DNA from: Bacillus multifaciens
Lineage (GTDB): Bacteria; Bacillota; Bacilli; Bacillales; Bacillaceae_G
Assembly (NCBI RefSeq): GCF_030756675.1
Contig: NZ_JAVBXD010000008.1
Span: 1-64,000 of the forward strand
Direction: 5' to 3'
Length of the DNA: 64,000 nucleotides
The notes beneath the pieces were generated by a model. It was not told where the DNA came from. It saw nothing but the letters and a program-made list of their open reading frames with translations, and searched no databases. Position numbers and translations under genes: made by a program. Position 1 is the stretch's first letter, and the number at the start of each line of letters is the position of its first letter. Shown here piece by piece: positions 35,175 to 44,933 of the stretch.

Positions 35175-35203
35175 AAAAAAACCTCCCTTTCATATAGGGA
35201 GGT
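35175..35203 (-). terminator. Terminator between aspB and dnaD
   Basis: ACCTCCCTATATGAAAGGGAGGT followed by seven T on the minus strand. Confidence 0.9.
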
Positions 35204-35258
35204 ATCATTTGAACTGTCTTATAAACAGTTTGTAGAAGTAAGAACGAAAGAGCCGTGC

Positions 35259-36446
35259 TTAGCCTTCCATTTTGTTTTTCATAAATCTATGAATACGTTC
35301 TAGTGCTTTCTCTAACTGTTCAAGTGAAGTCGCATACGATAAACGAACGTTGTTCGGTGCCCCGAACCCTGTTCCTGGAACAAGGGCAACTTTTTCTTCT
35401 TCTAGTAATGCCTTTGCCCATTCATCAACCGTTTCATAACCAGCTAATGCGACTGCTTCTTTTACATTTGGGAACAAATAGAACGCTCCTTGCGGTTTAA
35501 TACAAGAGAACCCAGGAATTTGAATTAACTTATCATATACGATATTTAATCGCTCTTCAAATGCTCTGCGCATAATTTCTACAGGCTGTTGATCTCCAGC
35601 ATAAGCAGCAATCGTTCCGTACTGTGCAATTGAAGTAGGGTTTGACGTACTGTGGCTCGCTAAGTTTGTCATCGCCTTAATGAGCTCTTTATTACCAGCT
35701 GCATAGCCAATGCGCCATCCTGTCATTGAATGCGATTTTGATACCCCGTTAATAATAAGCGTCTGTTCTTGTAATTCGTTAGAAAGCTGCGCAATTGATG
35801 TATACTCTGCATCGCCATAAATTAATTTCTCATAAATTTCATCAGAAACGATTAAAATGTCATGCTCTAAACATACTTGCCCAAGCTGCTGCAGCTCTTC
35901 TTTACTATAAATCATCCCTGTTGGGTTGCTAGGTGAGTTAATAATGACAGCTTTCGTTTTTTCTGTAATTACTTGACGTAATTGCTCCGGTGTAATTTTG
36001 TAATGATTTTCTTCCAAACCATCTACATACACTGGCTCTCCGCCTGCAAGCTTCACTTGTTCTGGGTAGCTTACCCAATACGGAGTTGGAATAATAACCT
36101 CGTCACCTTCATCAAGCAATACTTGAAACAACGTATATAAAGCGTGCTTTGCACCGTTACATACAATGATTTGAGATGGTTCATATGATAAGCCTTGATC
36201 ACGCTCAAACTTTTTCATAATTTCTTGTTTTAGCGCAGCTAATCCACCTGTTGGCGTATATTTTGTATGACCTTCTAGCATTGCTTTATAAGCAGCCTCT
36301 ATAATATGCTCTGGCGTATTAAAGTCAGGCTCTCCTGCTCCTAAACCAATCACATCATGTCCTTCCGCTTTTAACGCTTGTGCCTTTGCTGTAATTTCTA
36401 ACGTTGAAGATGGTGTTAGAGCAGCTACTCGCTTTGCTAATTTCAT
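35259..36446 (-). CDS. aspB: Aspartate aminotransferase AspB
   Basis: 395 aa, class I PLP aminotransferase. The PLP lysine is in NGVSKSHSMTGWRIGYAAG, preceded by NSPSNPTGMIYS and followed by the arginine in NVRLSYATS that binds the substrate carboxylate. It interconverts aspartate and oxaloacetate. The start at 36446 (AGGGGGAACTCAGG upstream) is preferred over an upstream GTG. Last gene of the ypmA-ypmB-aspB run. Confidence 0.94.
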   Translation of the reverse strand: MKLAKRVAALTPSSTLEITAKAQALKAEGHDVIGLGAGEPDFNTPEHIIEAAYKAMLEGHTKYTPTGGLAALKQEIMKKFERDQGLSYEPSQIIVCNGAKHALYTLFQVLLDEGDEVIIPTPYWVSYPEQVKLAGGEPVYVDGLEENHYKITPEQLRQVITEKTKAVIINSPSNPTGMIYSKEELQQLGQVCLEHDILIVSDEIYEKLIYGDAEYTSIAQLSNELQEQTLIINGVSKSHSMTGWRIGYAAGNKELIKAMTNLASHSTSNPTSIAQYGTIAAYAGDQQPVEIMRRAFEERLNIVYDKLIQIPGFSCIKPQGAFYLFPNVKEAVALAGYETVDEWAKALLEEEKVALVPGTGFGAPNNVRLSYATSLEQLEKALERIHRFMKNKMEG

Positions 36447-36464
36447 CCTGAGTTCCCCCTGCAC

Positions 36465-36941
36465 TTATTTTTCAATACTATATCGTTTCAAAAACTTACC
36501 ATCTTTAAAGGCAAGATAATAATAAGTATAACGATTTTCATCATCAATATATGTAACTTCCCATAATGGAACATTGTTTTCAGCGCCTAATTTTGCTTTC
36601 ACGAATTCTTTTGGTTTTCGTTCTTTCGCAACAATTTGCAATGCTTGTTTTTCAGAGATACCTTCGCTCGCTTTTTGCACGAGAATATCTCCTTTTTTCT
36701 CAGGCACCCATACGATATATTGTTCTCCTTTTTCATTCACACCTTGTACAACTTCATATGGAGTTTTGCCGTTATAATAATCAATTTTTGTTACATTTGT
36801 GAGTTTTGCTTTTTCCTTTGCAATCTCAACTGATTTCGATTCTTTTGGGACTTTTTTCTCCATGGTCGTATTATAAATGTGGCCCCCGTATAAAACAACT
36901 GCAACGATTACAATTAAAATTGTCAAGATCCACTTTTTCAT
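36465..36941 (-). CDS. ypmB: YpmB, secreted/membrane-anchored PepSY-like protein
   Basis: 158 aa. One N-terminal helix (WILTILIVIVAVVLYGGHIY) anchors or exports an extracytoplasmic domain with PepSY-like repeats, ending WEVTYIDDENRYTYYYLAFK. Matches YpmB/DUF5590. Start at 36941 fits the GTAGGG site and gives a clean N-terminus; longer frame rejected. Role unknown. Between ypmA and aspB. Confidence 0.85.
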   Translation of the reverse strand: MKKWILTILIVIVAVVLYGGHIYNTTMEKKVPKESKSVEIAKEKAKLTNVTKIDYYNGKTPYEVVQGVNEKGEQYIVWVPEKKGDILVQKASEGISEKQALQIVAKERKPKEFVKAKLGAENNVPLWEVTYIDDENRYTYYYLAFKDGKFLKRYSIEK

Positions 36942-36948
36942 TGTATCC

Positions 36949-37119
36949 CTACGTTCTGTAAATCGTAAAAATTGCTGTCTCTTTTTCATTTTCGTCTAAT
37001 GCTAATCCGAACATCAGATCTTTTTCTTTTAATGTTCGATTTAAACTATCAACAACCTTATATAAATCAGACGAGTACGTCAGACGCGTCGTTGATAATA
37101 CTTCAATTTTCTTCTCCAT
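36949..37119 (-). CDS. ypmA: YpmA, DUF4264 family protein
   Basis: 56 aa, MEKKIEVLSTTRLTYSSDLY then KVVDSLNRTLKEKDLMFG. Matches the small conserved YpmA family. The start follows ACGGAGGAG. First gene of the operon with ypmB and aspB; a TATAAT box is present at about 37219-37224 on the same strand. Function unknown. Confidence 0.83.
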   Translation of the reverse strand: MEKKIEVLSTTRLTYSSDLYKVVDSLNRTLKEKDLMFGLALDENEKETAIFTIYRT

Positions 37120-37322
37120 GAAAACTCCTCCGTTACACAAAAATTTCTAATTATAAAAGAACGCATTGCGGTTACAATAAGGGTACATTCTTTCTAACCC
37201 CTGCTTCATCACCCATCTATTATAGCAGGACATGTTCTTCAAAAAAAGGTTTGAAGACGAAAACCAATGTATTTCTATATTTAATGTAAGAAAAAATAAA
37301 AATTCCTCCTACCCACATGGTA

Positions 37323-37348
37323 CGCCTGAAGTAAATTTACTTCAGGCG
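37323..37348. terminator. Perfect 26-bp palindrome after dinG
   Basis: CGCCTGAAGTAAA / TTTACTTCAGGCG, directly past the dinG stop codon. There is no T tract on the minus side, so it may be a weak terminator or an mRNA-protecting hairpin. Confidence 0.55.
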
Positions 37349-37355
37349 TTAACTT

Positions 37356-40145
37356 TTATTTCATTTTTTTTATTAAGTCGTCTAGTGGTCCTTCATACAA
37401 CGGGACACTTGGAAGCGATTGAAGAAATCGTTTTCCATAAAAAGATGCAGTAAGACGACGATCTAACACAAACACTGTTCCTGTATCCGCCGTTGTACGA
37501 ATAAGGCGTCCAAATCCTTGTTTAAATCGAAGAATTGCTTGCGGCAAAGCAAGCTGTGTGAATGGGTCTTCTCCCTTTTCCTTTAATCGCTCACCTTTTG
37601 CTTGCATCATCGGTTGATGCGGTGATGTGAACGGAAGACGCACAATAACAAGACAACTTAACGCTTCTCCTGGTATGTCAATCCCTTCCCAAAAACTGCT
37701 CGTTCCTAATAAAATAGCCTTTTCAAACTCTTGAAACTTTCGAATCATTCGGCTACGACTACGGTTATGAACACTTTGTGTTAATAACAAAAATTCTTCT
37801 AACTCATCTTCCTTCTTTAATACCCCATATACTTCTTTTAACATTTCGTATGATGTAAATAAAACAAGCATTCGACCATTAGTAGCTTTCGCAATTTTTG
37901 TAATATGCTTCGAAACCGCTCTTACATACTCTTCTTCGCTTACATGTTTAATATGAGGAACATCTGTTGAAACCATTAGCTTTACTTTCTCTTCATAATG
38001 AAACGGTGATGGAATTGTTACTGTATTTGGTGTAAAATCCTCTAAACCAAGCTCCCCTTCTATATAATCAAACGTATCATTTACTGTTAAAGTAGCTGAT
38101 GTGAAAATTACACTTCGTTTACGTGCCAAAAATTGATCAGCAAATAAATCACTAATATGAACTGGCTGTGCGTATAAAATCGTTGAATGAATGGTTCCTT
38201 TCGTTTCAGCTTCCATCCATGTCACATGACTCGTTTCTTCTAAAATAAGCATCCGTAAAGATTGGATCATTTTAGAAAGAACTTCAGTAAGATGAACAAA
38301 CTCTCCCGTAACCACATGCAGTTCCCATTCACTTTGCTTTTGCAACATTTCACATTGTTTTTCTAATAGTGTAAGTGCTCGCCCTATCTGGTGAACAAAA
38401 CGATCCGTTAATTCCACAATACTGCGCCAAAGCTTACCTCTTTCCTTTTTAACATCATAACGATAAATAAGCGGTATATTTCCAACTACGTGTTCCTGCT
38501 TTGTTTTTTGAAATATAAACGTACGCAGCATTTGAAATAATTCATCTGCATCAAATTTTATTTCTTTCAACATATAGCTAATCGTTTGAAAAGTAGAACG
38601 TGTAGCAATTTGTGATTGCTTCATCATCTCATACACTTTATTAAGCACATTAGATGTTTCTAGCGTACCAAACCGAGATAATACGAGTTGAAAATACATA
38701 CAAGAAAATTGCTCTCCTAACGCCCGGCTTGCCGTTTCTTCAAGATGGTGAGCCTCATCAAAAATAATGTGTTCACATGAAGCAAGCAACGGTTCACTAC
38801 TTACAAAATCTTGAAATAATAAAGTGTGATTTGTGACTACAACATCTGCAAATAATGCTTTGTTTTTTGCACGTTGATAAAAGCAACGGCTAAACCAAGC
38901 GCTTTTCATCCTACTCGGACTATGAGCATCACTGCAAATTCGATCCCACAATAGCTTCCCGCCAGCTGGAATATTCAACTCATCTCGATCTCCTGATTCT
39001 GTATCAAGAAGCCATACTAAAATTTTCGCTTTCGTTAATGCATCATCATAATTGTTTTCAATTTCTCCCAATGCATGCTCAAATTTATGTAAACACAAAT
39101 AATGTTTTCTCCCTTTTAACATTGCTACTTCAAACGGAAATGGAAGTATTGTTTTCAGCAGTGGGATTTCTTTTGCTAAAATTTGTTGCTGCAGCTGCAC
39201 AGTTTGTGTGCTAATAACGACCGGTTGTTCTTTTTCTTTCGCATAAAAAATACTTGGGAGTAAATATGCTAATGTTTTCCCCGTACCTGTTCCCGCTTCA
39301 ATTAATGAAAAACGGGAATCCCGAAGCGCCTCGTAAACCTCATTTATCATCATTTGCTGCCCTTCTCTTTCTTCAAAAGACAGCATTACTTCCTTTAAAC
39401 GCTGCATCGTTTCTGTTAAAAAAGAAGAAAAATCAGTAGGAGAATCTTCTTCAATCTGCAATGTATAATTGCGTTTACCTAAAGCAATATTTCGGTATAT
39501 ATCATATTCTTTCTCATCATCTGTTCCATGCATCATTTTGTTTAAAATACATGCAGACATAATCTCTCCTATGTTGCTTTGAAACATATCACTTAACTCA
39601 TATAGTGATTGCAGCGTAACTAGAGGCAAACTATCCATTTTAGAAAGGAATTGTAAAAAGATCTCTGCTGTCACCATTGCATCACTATCAGCACGATGAG
39701 GCTGATCATGATCAAAACCATATCTTTTAGCTAAATCACGTAATTTATAACTATCAGCTGTCGGCAATAAAATTTGCGCCAGTTCAACTGTATCAATTTT
39801 CGAACATGTTACTTCTGAGAATCCAGCCTGCCGTAATTCTTCTTTCAAAAAATTCCAATCAAAATGAACGTTATGCGCAACGAAGTACGCACCTTGTAAT
39901 AGTTCAACAATCATCGGCGCCACATCTCGGAATAACGGAGCTTGTTTCACAAGTGTTTCATCAATCCCCGTCAATTCTGTAATAAATGGTGGAATGTCCC
40001 GTTCGGGGTTTACAAAAGAAGAGAAAATTTCAAGGATTTCTCCATCCTCTACAACAACTGCTGCAATTTGAGTAATTTTATCTTTCCCATCTTTCCAGGC
40101 ATTCCCTGTCGTTTCTATATCGACTACGACGTAACGCTTACTCAT
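37356..40145 (-). CDS. dinG: DinG helicase with N-terminal 3'-5' exonuclease
   Basis: 929 aa from ATG 40145 (GAGGTG six bases upstream). The N-terminal DEDDh exonuclease shows VDIETTG, NVHFDWNFLKEE and HRADSDAMVT (residues about 5-165). The helicase part has EAGTGTGKTLAYLLPS, DEAHH and QGFGRLIRT. Only three scattered cysteines lie in the XPD cluster region, so unlike YpvA an iron-sulfur cluster is unlikely. This exonuclease-DinG fusion is usual in Firmicutes. Confidence 0.93.
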   Translation of the reverse strand: MSKRYVVVDIETTGNAWKDGKDKITQIAAVVVEDGEILEIFSSFVNPERDIPPFITELTGIDETLVKQAPLFRDVAPMIVELLQGAYFVAHNVHFDWNFLKEELRQAGFSEVTCSKIDTVELAQILLPTADSYKLRDLAKRYGFDHDQPHRADSDAMVTAEIFLQFLSKMDSLPLVTLQSLYELSDMFQSNIGEIMSACILNKMMHGTDDEKEYDIYRNIALGKRNYTLQIEEDSPTDFSSFLTETMQRLKEVMLSFEEREGQQMMINEVYEALRDSRFSLIEAGTGTGKTLAYLLPSIFYAKEKEQPVVISTQTVQLQQQILAKEIPLLKTILPFPFEVAMLKGRKHYLCLHKFEHALGEIENNYDDALTKAKILVWLLDTESGDRDELNIPAGGKLLWDRICSDAHSPSRMKSAWFSRCFYQRAKNKALFADVVVTNHTLLFQDFVSSEPLLASCEHIIFDEAHHLEETASRALGEQFSCMYFQLVLSRFGTLETSNVLNKVYEMMKQSQIATRSTFQTISYMLKEIKFDADELFQMLRTFIFQKTKQEHVVGNIPLIYRYDVKKERGKLWRSIVELTDRFVHQIGRALTLLEKQCEMLQKQSEWELHVVTGEFVHLTEVLSKMIQSLRMLILEETSHVTWMEAETKGTIHSTILYAQPVHISDLFADQFLARKRSVIFTSATLTVNDTFDYIEGELGLEDFTPNTVTIPSPFHYEEKVKLMVSTDVPHIKHVSEEEYVRAVSKHITKIAKATNGRMLVLFTSYEMLKEVYGVLKKEDELEEFLLLTQSVHNRSRSRMIRKFQEFEKAILLGTSSFWEGIDIPGEALSCLVIVRLPFTSPHQPMMQAKGERLKEKGEDPFTQLALPQAILRFKQGFGRLIRTTADTGTVFVLDRRLTASFYGKRFLQSLPSVPLYEGPLDDLIKKMK

Positions 40146-40261
40146 CTTTGACACCTCAATTTCTTACCTTTGCACAACAAAAATTTCTATAGTGTTACTA
40201 TACCACGTTTTCCTTCATCTTAATGAATAGATACAAAAAATGAAATAATTTTACTTTAACA

Positions 40262-40301
40262 TAAGAAAAGCTATCCCTTTTTTCAGAGATAGCTTTTCTT
40301 A
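40262..40301 (-). terminator. Terminator of the panBCD operon
   Basis: AAGAAAAGCTATCTCTGAAAAAAGGGATAGCTTTTCTT long stem directly past the panD stop codon. Confidence 0.85.
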
Positions 40302-40305
40302 TTCA

Positions 40306-40689
40306 TTATAAAATCGTGCCTGCTTTTTCCGCTCCAAGCATTTCCACAATTTGATTATTATCATCTAAAACAGCAATTTTCGGAATATGCGTTAATACTT
40401 TCTCTTCTGAAACGAGTCCGTAACAAATAATAATAACTTTATCTCCTGGTTGAACAAGGCGAGCTGCTGCTCCATTTAAACAAATGACTCCCGTACCGCG
40501 TTCTCCTTTTATAACATATGTTTCTAAACGTGCACCATTATTATTGTTCACAATTTGTACTTTCTCATTTTCCACAATTCCTACTGCATCCATTAAATCT
40601 TCATCAATTGTAATACTTCCTACATAATTTAAATTTGCTTCTGTTACTGTACCACGATGTAACTTCGCTCTCATCATTGTGCGAAACAT
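40306..40689 (-). CDS. panD: Aspartate 1-decarboxylase
   Basis: 127 aa pro-enzyme, standard length. It is cleaved within YVGSITID (Gly24-Ser25) to give the pyruvoyl cofactor; downstream [13 protein letters not shown] and [10 protein letters not shown] are conserved. It makes beta-alanine from aspartate for pantothenate. Third gene of panB-panC-panD, 12 bases after panC. Confidence 0.96.
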   Translation of the reverse strand: MFRTMMRAKLHRGTVTEANLNYVGSITIDEDLMDAVGIVENEKVQIVNNNNGARLETYVIKGERGTGVICLNGAAARLVQPGDKVIIICYGLVSEEKVLTHIPKIAVLDDNNQIVEMLGAEKAGTIL

Positions 40690-40701
40690 AGTTGCTCCCC
40701 C

Positions 40702-41550
40702 TTATTGAACCGTAAGTGTAATATTATCAATTAGTCGTGCATTTTCAAACTTCACAGCAATTGCAAGAATGATTTGGCCGTTTATTTGTTCAACTTGCGT
40801 TAAGTGTGGATATGCATAAAGATCAGCATAATCGACAACACCATTTGTGTTCGTTTCAATATATTCTTTAATAAAGTTCGTAACCTTTTCTGGGCTACGC
40901 TCCCCATTAACAATCTGCTCTTTTGCCATACATAAACTTTTATATAAATGCGGTGCTTCTTGGCGTTCTCTTTCAGATAAGTAAACATTTCGAGAACTGC
41001 GCGCTAATCCATCTTCTTCCCTTACAATGTCAACTGGTACAATAGTAACAGGAATATTATAATCACCGACAAATCCCTCAATAACTGCTACTTGCTGTGC
41101 ATCTTTCATCCCAAAATACGCACGATTTGGCATTGTAATATTGAAAAGTTTCATCAATACCGTTACTACGCCTGCAAAATGACCAGGTCGCTGCTTTCCA
41201 CATAAAACATCTGTACGCTTTATCACTTCAATATTCGTTGTTCGCTCTCCTGGATACATTTCTTCAACGCTTGGATAAAATAAATAATCCACTTCTACTT
41301 CACGCGCTAGACGCTCATCACGCTCAATATCACGTGGATAACGGTCTAAATCTTCATTCGGTCCAAATTGCAACGGATTTACAAATATACTTAACATGAC
41401 GATATCATTTTCTTTTTTCGCTTGTCTCAGTAACGTCAAATGACCTTCATGCAAAAATCCCATCGTTGGAACGAATCCAACCTTTTTTCCGCTTGCACGA
41501 AGCTCACTTGCGATTTGCTGCATCTCTTGCACTGTTGTAATAATATTCAT
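40702..41550 (-). CDS. panC: Pantothenate synthetase
   Basis: 282 aa from ATG 41550 (ACGGAGG upstream). Motifs [16 protein letters not shown] (HIGH-like), [18 protein letters not shown], and [12 protein letters not shown]-like [10 protein letters not shown], then YFGMKDAQQ and SSRNVYLS. It joins pantoate and beta-alanine using ATP. Its ATG overlaps the panB stop by one base. Confidence 0.96.
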   Translation of the reverse strand: MNIITTVQEMQQIASELRASGKKVGFVPTMGFLHEGHLTLLRQAKKENDIVMLSIFVNPLQFGPNEDLDRYPRDIERDERLAREVEVDYLFYPSVEEMYPGERTTNIEVIKRTDVLCGKQRPGHFAGVVTVLMKLFNITMPNRAYFGMKDAQQVAVIEGFVGDYNIPVTIVPVDIVREEDGLARSSRNVYLSERERQEAPHLYKSLCMAKEQIVNGERSPEKVTNFIKEYIETNTNGVVDYADLYAYPHLTQVEQINGQIILAIAVKFENARLIDNITLTVQ

Positions 41551-42386
41551 TACTGTTTTCCTCCGTATAACGCTAAGCATTCTTCTTCTTTCATCGTAAA
41601 TGAATGTGCTTTCTCTGGAAATTGTTTCAGCTTCACTTCATGAACATATTGTCCAATCCCTCTTACAATTTCTTCTTGTACAGACGTATATTGCTTCACA
41701 AATTTCGGAACACGATTAACGCCATACGTAATCAGATCATGATAGACAAGAACTTGACCATCTGTTTGATTCCCAGCGCCAATACCAATAGTCGGAATCA
41801 ATAATTGCTTTGTTACAAATTCCGCTAATTGCATCGGTACACACTCTAATACAAGTGCAATTGCTCCTGCCTCTTCACACTTTTTCGCATCTTCAAGCAA
41901 TTGTTTCGCACTTTCTGCATCTTTCCCTTGCACTTTATAGCCACCTAACACACCAACAGATTGCGGAGTTAACCCTAAATGAGCTACAACTGGAACACCT
42001 GCATTCGTAAGGAAACGAATGATTGATACAACTTCATCTGCTCCTTCAACTTTTACAGCATGCGCACCGCTTTCTTGAATAATGCGGCGTGCATTATGCA
42101 TCGTTTCTTGTAGTGAAACGTGATAAGACATAAATGGCATATCCGTTACAACGAATGTATTTTTCGCACCGCGGCGCACTGCTTTTGTATGATGAATCAT
42201 ATCATCGACAGTTACAGGAATTGTTGAATCATAGCCGAGGACAACCATTCCAAGCGAGTCTCCCACCAAAATCATATCAACTTCTGCTTCTTCAGCAAAC
42301 TTTGCGGATGGATAATCATACGCAGTTACCATCGCAATCGGTTCATTTTGTTCTTTCATTTTCAAAAAATCCGTCACAGTTTTCAC
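41550..42386 (-). CDS. panB: Ketopantoate hydroxymethyltransferase
   Basis: 278 aa with a GTG start at 42386, set by AAAGGAGG eight bases upstream; the longer frame would run into the leader terminator. Motifs [33 protein letters not shown] and GLTPQSV are typical. It forms ketopantoate from ketoisovalerate. First gene of the operon, preceded by a leader with pan motifs and a terminator. Confidence 0.95.
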   Translation of the reverse strand: MKTVTDFLKMKEQNEPIAMVTAYDYPSAKFAEEAEVDMILVGDSLGMVVLGYDSTIPVTVDDMIHHTKAVRRGAKNTFVVTDMPFMSYHVSLQETMHNARRIIQESGAHAVKVEGADEVVSIIRFLTNAGVPVVAHLGLTPQSVGVLGGYKVQGKDAESAKQLLEDAKKCEEAGAIALVLECVPMQLAEFVTKQLLIPTIGIGAGNQTDGQVLVYHDLITYGVNRVPKFVKQYTSVQEEIVRGIGQYVHEVKLKQFPEKAHSFTMKEEECLALYGGKQ

Positions 42387-42440
42387 AAATTTCTCCTCCT
42401 TTATCTGGAGAGAGGAGATGACCGGATGAAAAAACATATA

Positions 42441-42473
42441 AAAAACCCTTCTGACCGTAAAAAGGCAGAAGGG
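42441..42473 (-). terminator. Leader terminator ahead of panB
   Basis: CCCTTCTGCC...GGTCAGAAGGG then six T on the minus strand, about 55 bases before the panB start. As it stands between promoter and gene it is probably a controlled attenuator. Confidence 0.8.
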
Positions 42474-42500
42474 TAGTATCATTCGGCAATATTCATCCCT

Positions 42501-42588
42501 CTGTCCCAGTCCTATTTTGGATCAAGGCAGAACCACATGTTTATTTTGATTTTTCCACATAGCGGTGCAGTTCCAATCGATACTGCCC
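42501..42588 (-). promoter_or_regulatory. Tandem pan RNA motifs in the panB leader
   Basis: Two hairpins (42564-42588 and 42501-42530, read on the minus strand) have the same plan: two short helices, each with one unpaired A, on opposite strands. First: GGGCAGTATC with GGAACTGCACC. Second: CTGCCTTGATCC with GGACTGGGACAG. Two bulged adenines and tandem arrangement upstream of panB are the described features of the pan motif. Ligand not known to me. Confidence 0.75.
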
Positions 42589-42600
42589 ATATTCGCCCTT

Positions 42601-42631
42601 ATTATAACAAATAGCAAAACATAATTGCTAT
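42601..42631 (-). promoter_or_regulatory. panB promoter with inverted repeat
   Basis: -10 TATAAT (42601-42606). The -35 region is weak (TAGCAA at 18 bp) and is covered by an inverted repeat TAGCAA-n7-TTGCTA (42612-42630), which may be an operator. Confidence 0.5.
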
Positions 42632-42665
42632 ACTTTTCTAAAAAAGAAAATCATTTTCCATAAAC

Positions 42666-42694
42666 TAAAACCCTTCGCTTTTGTAAGCAAAGGG
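42666..42694 (-). terminator. Terminator of the ypjD-birA operon
   Basis: CCCTTTGCTTACAAAAGCGAAGGG followed by TTTTAG on the minus strand, about 80 bases past birA. Confidence 0.8.
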
Positions 42695-42774
42695 CTATAT
42701 ATTGATGTTAATCTATTAAGAAATGAGATTTCGTTTTTCATAAGCAAAGAAGTAAAGAATAACTGCTAAACCTT

Positions 42775-43755
42775 TCACTTTACTTCAATATCAGCGGAAT
42801 GAATATGATGTACAACCCCGTCATGATCTTCAAGTATAAGGACACCATCAGCTGTAATTCCTTTTGCAATTCCCGTGATTGTATTTGTCATCGTCCGTGC
42901 TGTAATTTCTTTTCCAATACTTACAGCATAACTTTCCCAAAGTAGCTTAATCACTGAAAAACCGCGTTCTAAATATTCTTTATATAGCTTTTCCATCTGC
43001 AAGAAAATTTGCTGCATCACTTCAGCTCGTACAATTGCTTTTCCTGATTCAATTGCTAAAGAAGTAGCTATGTGCTGGATATCTTCAGCAAAATGTTCTT
43101 GCTTTTGATTCACATTAATGCCAATTCCAATAATAACAGCATTAATTTTATCAGGATCTGCTTGCATTTCTGTTAAAATGCCAACCACTTTCTTCCCATT
43201 AATTAAAATATCATTTGGCCATTTTATGCCAACGGAAAGATTTGTGCACTTTTCAATGGCTTGCGCTACGCTAACAGCAGCAAGCAATGTTAATTGCGGA
43301 GCTTGATGAATCGGAAGTGCCGGGCGTAAAATAATGCTCATCCAAATCCCTGTCCCTTTTGGCGAGTGCCACTTTCTGCTTAATCGGCCACGACCTGCTG
43401 TTTGCTCCTCTGCAACAACAACAGTTCCTTCAGCTGCTCCTTCATAAGCAAGACGAGCTGCAATTTGCTGTGTAGACGTTACCGATTCTTCAAAGTATAC
43501 CGTTCGGCCTAAAAACTCTGTTTGTAAACCAAGCTGAATTTCATTTGCCGTTACTTTGTCTGGCTTACTTGCAATGCGATAACCTAAGCGTCGTACAGCT
43601 TCTAGCTCATATCCTTCTTCTCTAAGGACCTCCATATGTTTCCATACAGCTGTTCTTGAGCACCCAAGCTTCTCGCTAATCGTTTGTCCCGATAGGAATT
43701 CGCCATTAGCTTCAGAAAAGATTTGCAATAACTGTTTTCTTATAGCAGATTGCAT
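42775..43755 (-). CDS. birA: Biotin ligase / biotin operon repressor BirA
   Basis: 326 aa. N-terminal winged helix (GQTISEKLGCSRTAVWKHME) binds the bio operator; the central ligase domain has TAGRGRLSRKWHSPKGTGIW (biotinyl-AMP loop) and GIKWPNDILINGKKVVGIL, and there is an SH3-like C-terminus. Activates biotin, modifies carboxylases and represses biotin genes. Its start overlaps the end of cca by 16 bases. Last gene of the operon. Confidence 0.95.
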   Translation of the reverse strand: MQSAIRKQLLQIFSEANGEFLSGQTISEKLGCSRTAVWKHMEVLREEGYELEAVRRLGYRIASKPDKVTANEIQLGLQTEFLGRTVYFEESVTSTQQIAARLAYEGAAEGTVVVAEEQTAGRGRLSRKWHSPKGTGIWMSIILRPALPIHQAPQLTLLAAVSVAQAIEKCTNLSVGIKWPNDILINGKKVVGILTEMQADPDKINAVIIGIGINVNQKQEHFAEDIQHIATSLAIESGKAIVRAEVMQQIFLQMEKLYKEYLERGFSVIKLLWESYAVSIGKEITARTMTNTITGIAKGITADGVLILEDHDGVVHHIHSADIEVK

Positions 43756-44933
43756 TTATGCAGCCACTCCTTTATACACTCTTTCTCATTTTTTAATCGG
43801 CCGGATACGACTTCTTCTTCAATTTTTTGCAATGCATTTGCAACCCATGGTCCTGCCTGTTCCTTTGACCACGATAACAAATCGTTACCACTGACTTGCA
43901 ACTCTTGACGATTACAAATTGGTAAATCATCATATACCTTCTCTACACGGCTGGCATTCGAATGTAAATATGTATTCATAATTCCTTCATATACGCGCTC
44001 TGCCATAACGGCAACATCTTTCCCGGCTTTATATAATAAAAGTGCATCCCATTCTTGTTTTTCTCGTGCTTTTACATATAATAGAACGGATACAATCTCT
44101 TTTATTTTTTTATTCGAGAATTTCCATTGTCGTAAAAAAACAGATGGATGTTCTTCTCTCATGCAATATAAGAAAAACGCCCACGACTCCGTATCGCTTT
44201 TGAAAAAGTTCCAATCATACTCTGCTGCTTTTGCAATATACTCCCCGCACATTTGTAAATAAGGTAAATGCTCATATAATTTCGTTTCTACCAATAACTG
44301 AAGTGCTTTTGCACAGTGTGTACCAACAAGTAACTTTTCAAATTCAACTGCAATTCTTTCAATTGCGATATGTTCTAGTAAATGTCCATACTCTATAATG
44401 GCTTGTTTCGTTCCTTCTTCTAAGGTAAAACCTAGTGTACTAACAAAGCGAATACCACGCATCATTCGAAGAGCATCCTCTTGAAAGCGATCGACTGGTT
44501 TTCCAACAGTTGCAATTTCCTTCTTAACAATTGCTTCTTGTCCGCCAAATAAATCAACGATATCTCCCGTTTCTTTCATAGCAATTGCATTCATTGTAAA
44601 ATCACGGCGTTGCAAATCTTCATCCAATGAACGAACAAATTGCACACTGCTAGGACGCCGAAAATCTTCATAATCACCTTCTGTTCGAAACGTTGTTACT
44701 TCATATGGAATATCTTCTTGTAAAACAATAACCGTCCCGTGTTCAATTCCAACAGGAACGTGACGCGGAAATAGACGCATTACATCTTCTGGCAAAGCAG
44801 ATGTCGCAATATCAATATCTCCAATTGTTCTACCAATGATATAATCGCGCACGCTCCCACCTACAAAATACGCTTCAAAGCCGTTCTCTGTTAACGTCTT
44901 AATAATTGAAGCCGCTCGTTTAAATCGTTCCAT
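43740..44933 (-). CDS. cca: CCA-adding enzyme (tRNA nucleotidyltransferase)
   Basis: 397 aa from ATG 44933 (AAGGG nine bases upstream). Class II nucleotidyltransferase: [20 protein letters not shown] holds the catalytic DxD, then [12 protein letters not shown] and [17 protein letters not shown]. It builds or repairs the CCA end of tRNAs. The start lies within the end of bshA (14-base overlap), so the two are coupled. Confidence 0.95.
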   Translation of the reverse strand: MERFKRAASIIKTLTENGFEAYFVGGSVRDYIIGRTIGDIDIATSALPEDVMRLFPRHVPVGIEHGTVIVLQEDIPYEVTTFRTEGDYEDFRRPSSVQFVRSLDEDLQRRDFTMNAIAMKETGDIVDLFGGQEAIVKKEIATVGKPVDRFQEDALRMMRGIRFVSTLGFTLEEGTKQAIIEYGHLLEHIAIERIAVEFEKLLVGTHCAKALQLLVETKLYEHLPYLQMCGEYIAKAAEYDWNFFKSDTESWAFFLYCMREEHPSVFLRQWKFSNKKIKEIVSVLLYVKAREKQEWDALLLYKAGKDVAVMAERVYEGIMNTYLHSNASRVEKVYDDLPICNRQELQVSGNDLLSWSKEQAGPWVANALQKIEEEVVSGRLKNEKECIKEWLHKCNLL

